DNA of 53,531 nucleotides from CAYSUS01 sp964434165 (GTDB lineage: Bacteria > Planctomycetota > Planctomycetia > Pirellulales > Thermoguttaceae). Position numbers and translations under genes: made by a program. Shown here one piece after another: positions 53,273 to 53,531 of the stretch; position 1 is the stretch's first letter; every line of letters starts with the position of its first letter. The DNA is taken from contig CAYSUS010000051.1 of the NCBI GenBank assembly GCA_964434165.1, positions 1 to 53,531 of the forward strand. Direction: 5' to 3'. The notes under the pieces are model-generated. The model ran no database searches. It was given only the letters and a program-made list of their open reading frames with translations, and had not been told where the DNA came from.

Positions 53273-53361
53273 AGACGCTTCTCGCGCGCGAGGCGCCCGC
53301 GACGAGCCGCTGCGGCCCTACATCTTCCAGCGAAGACGCTTCTCGCGCGCGAGGCGCCCGC
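53273..53361. repeat. 28-base direct repeat, two copies 61 bases apart
   Basis: AGACGCTTCTCGCGCGCGAG followed by GCGCCCGC occurs at 53273-53300 and again at 53334-53361. Each copy contains the palindrome CTCGCGCGCGAG. The role is unknown. The rest of 53101-53448 has no gene I can support. Confidence 0.8.
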
Positions 53362-53448
53362 ACTCCCCAGCCACGGCCTGACCCCCTTTGACGTCCCGGC
53401 TCCCGAGCCGCACAATGGAAGGGCGCTTCGGGCCGCGGCCTCCGACGA

Positions 53449-53531
53449 GGGGCCCCTACAATGGGGACTTGTGAACCTGGTCAGGGACGAAAGTCAGCAG
53501 CCATAAGCAGGACAACCATGTGTGGTGGGCC
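53449..53531 (+). ncRNA. ffs: signal recognition particle RNA (4.5S type), cut by the window end
   Basis: The core of the small bacterial SRP RNA is present: GAACCTGGTCAGG, then GACGAAAGTC (a stem closed by a GAAA tetraloop), then AGCAGCC, ATAAGCAGG. This is the Ffh-binding domain with the asymmetric loop GGTCAGG/AGCAGCC. The outer stem can form between GGGGCCCC near 53449 and the GGTGGGCC at the window end. The 3' end lies outside the window; about 83 of roughly 95-100 bases are visible. SRP RNA with Ffh targets membrane proteins to the translocon. The gene points away from the flg operon. The exact 5' end is estimated from the stem. Confidence 0.88.

Overview
The window is GC-rich bacterial DNA and a scaffold piece, since it contains one run of ten Ns at 1639-1648. 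No rRNA marker is present. The gene content points to a planctomycete-type bacterium: tetrahydromethanopterin (H4MPT) C1 genes (mtdB, fae), a PEP-CTERM surface protein, a futalosine-pathway menaquinone gene (mqnD), very large secreted proteins of unknown function, a secreted methyltransferase/PQQ-propeller fusion, and a RpoN/FliA-type flagellar system with CsrA and FliW. The phylum assignment is an inference from this combination.

Left part (1-18 kb): fae-mtdB on the minus strand, a small secreted CAP-domain protein, a TadG-like von Willebrand A protein, an ATP-grasp enzyme of the kind found beside H4MPT genes, rimI, then two coupled giant envelope genes (1107 and 2414 codons of protein). The 2414-residue protein looks like two paralogous units fused end to end. 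A YbgC/FadM-type thioesterase follows.

Middle part (18-28.5 kb): a 1302-residue exported methyltransferase/PQQ-propeller fusion; an ergothioneine cluster egtD-flavoprotein-egtB; a cluster of REP-like palindromes; a PEP-CTERM protein with a possible sigma70-type promoter; and mqnD.

Right part (28.5-53 kb): most of the late flagellar genes. From the right edge leftwards on the minus strand: a sigma54-type promoter, flgF-flgG-flgA-flgH-flgI-flgJ-flgN-flgK-flgL, then fliW-csrA with a terminator, then a sigma28-type promoter, a long leader and the flagellin gene fliC with its own terminator. Beyond fliC lie a GT41-like glycosyltransferase (minus) and a plus-strand trio (sugar C-methyltransferase, TylF-like O-methyltransferase, MiaB-like radical SAM protein), then fliD-fliS-mqnD on the minus strand. 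The block between fliC and fliD reads as a flagellin modification island. FliC, FlgL and FliD are all enlarged, and FliC and FlgL share a repeated module of about 75-95 residues that I do not recognise as a named domain. The extreme right edge carries the 5' part of a signal recognition particle RNA gene.

The best candidates for something undescribed are the shared FliC/FlgL repeat together with the modification island, the fused giant envelope proteins, and the flavoprotein embedded in the ergothioneine cluster.
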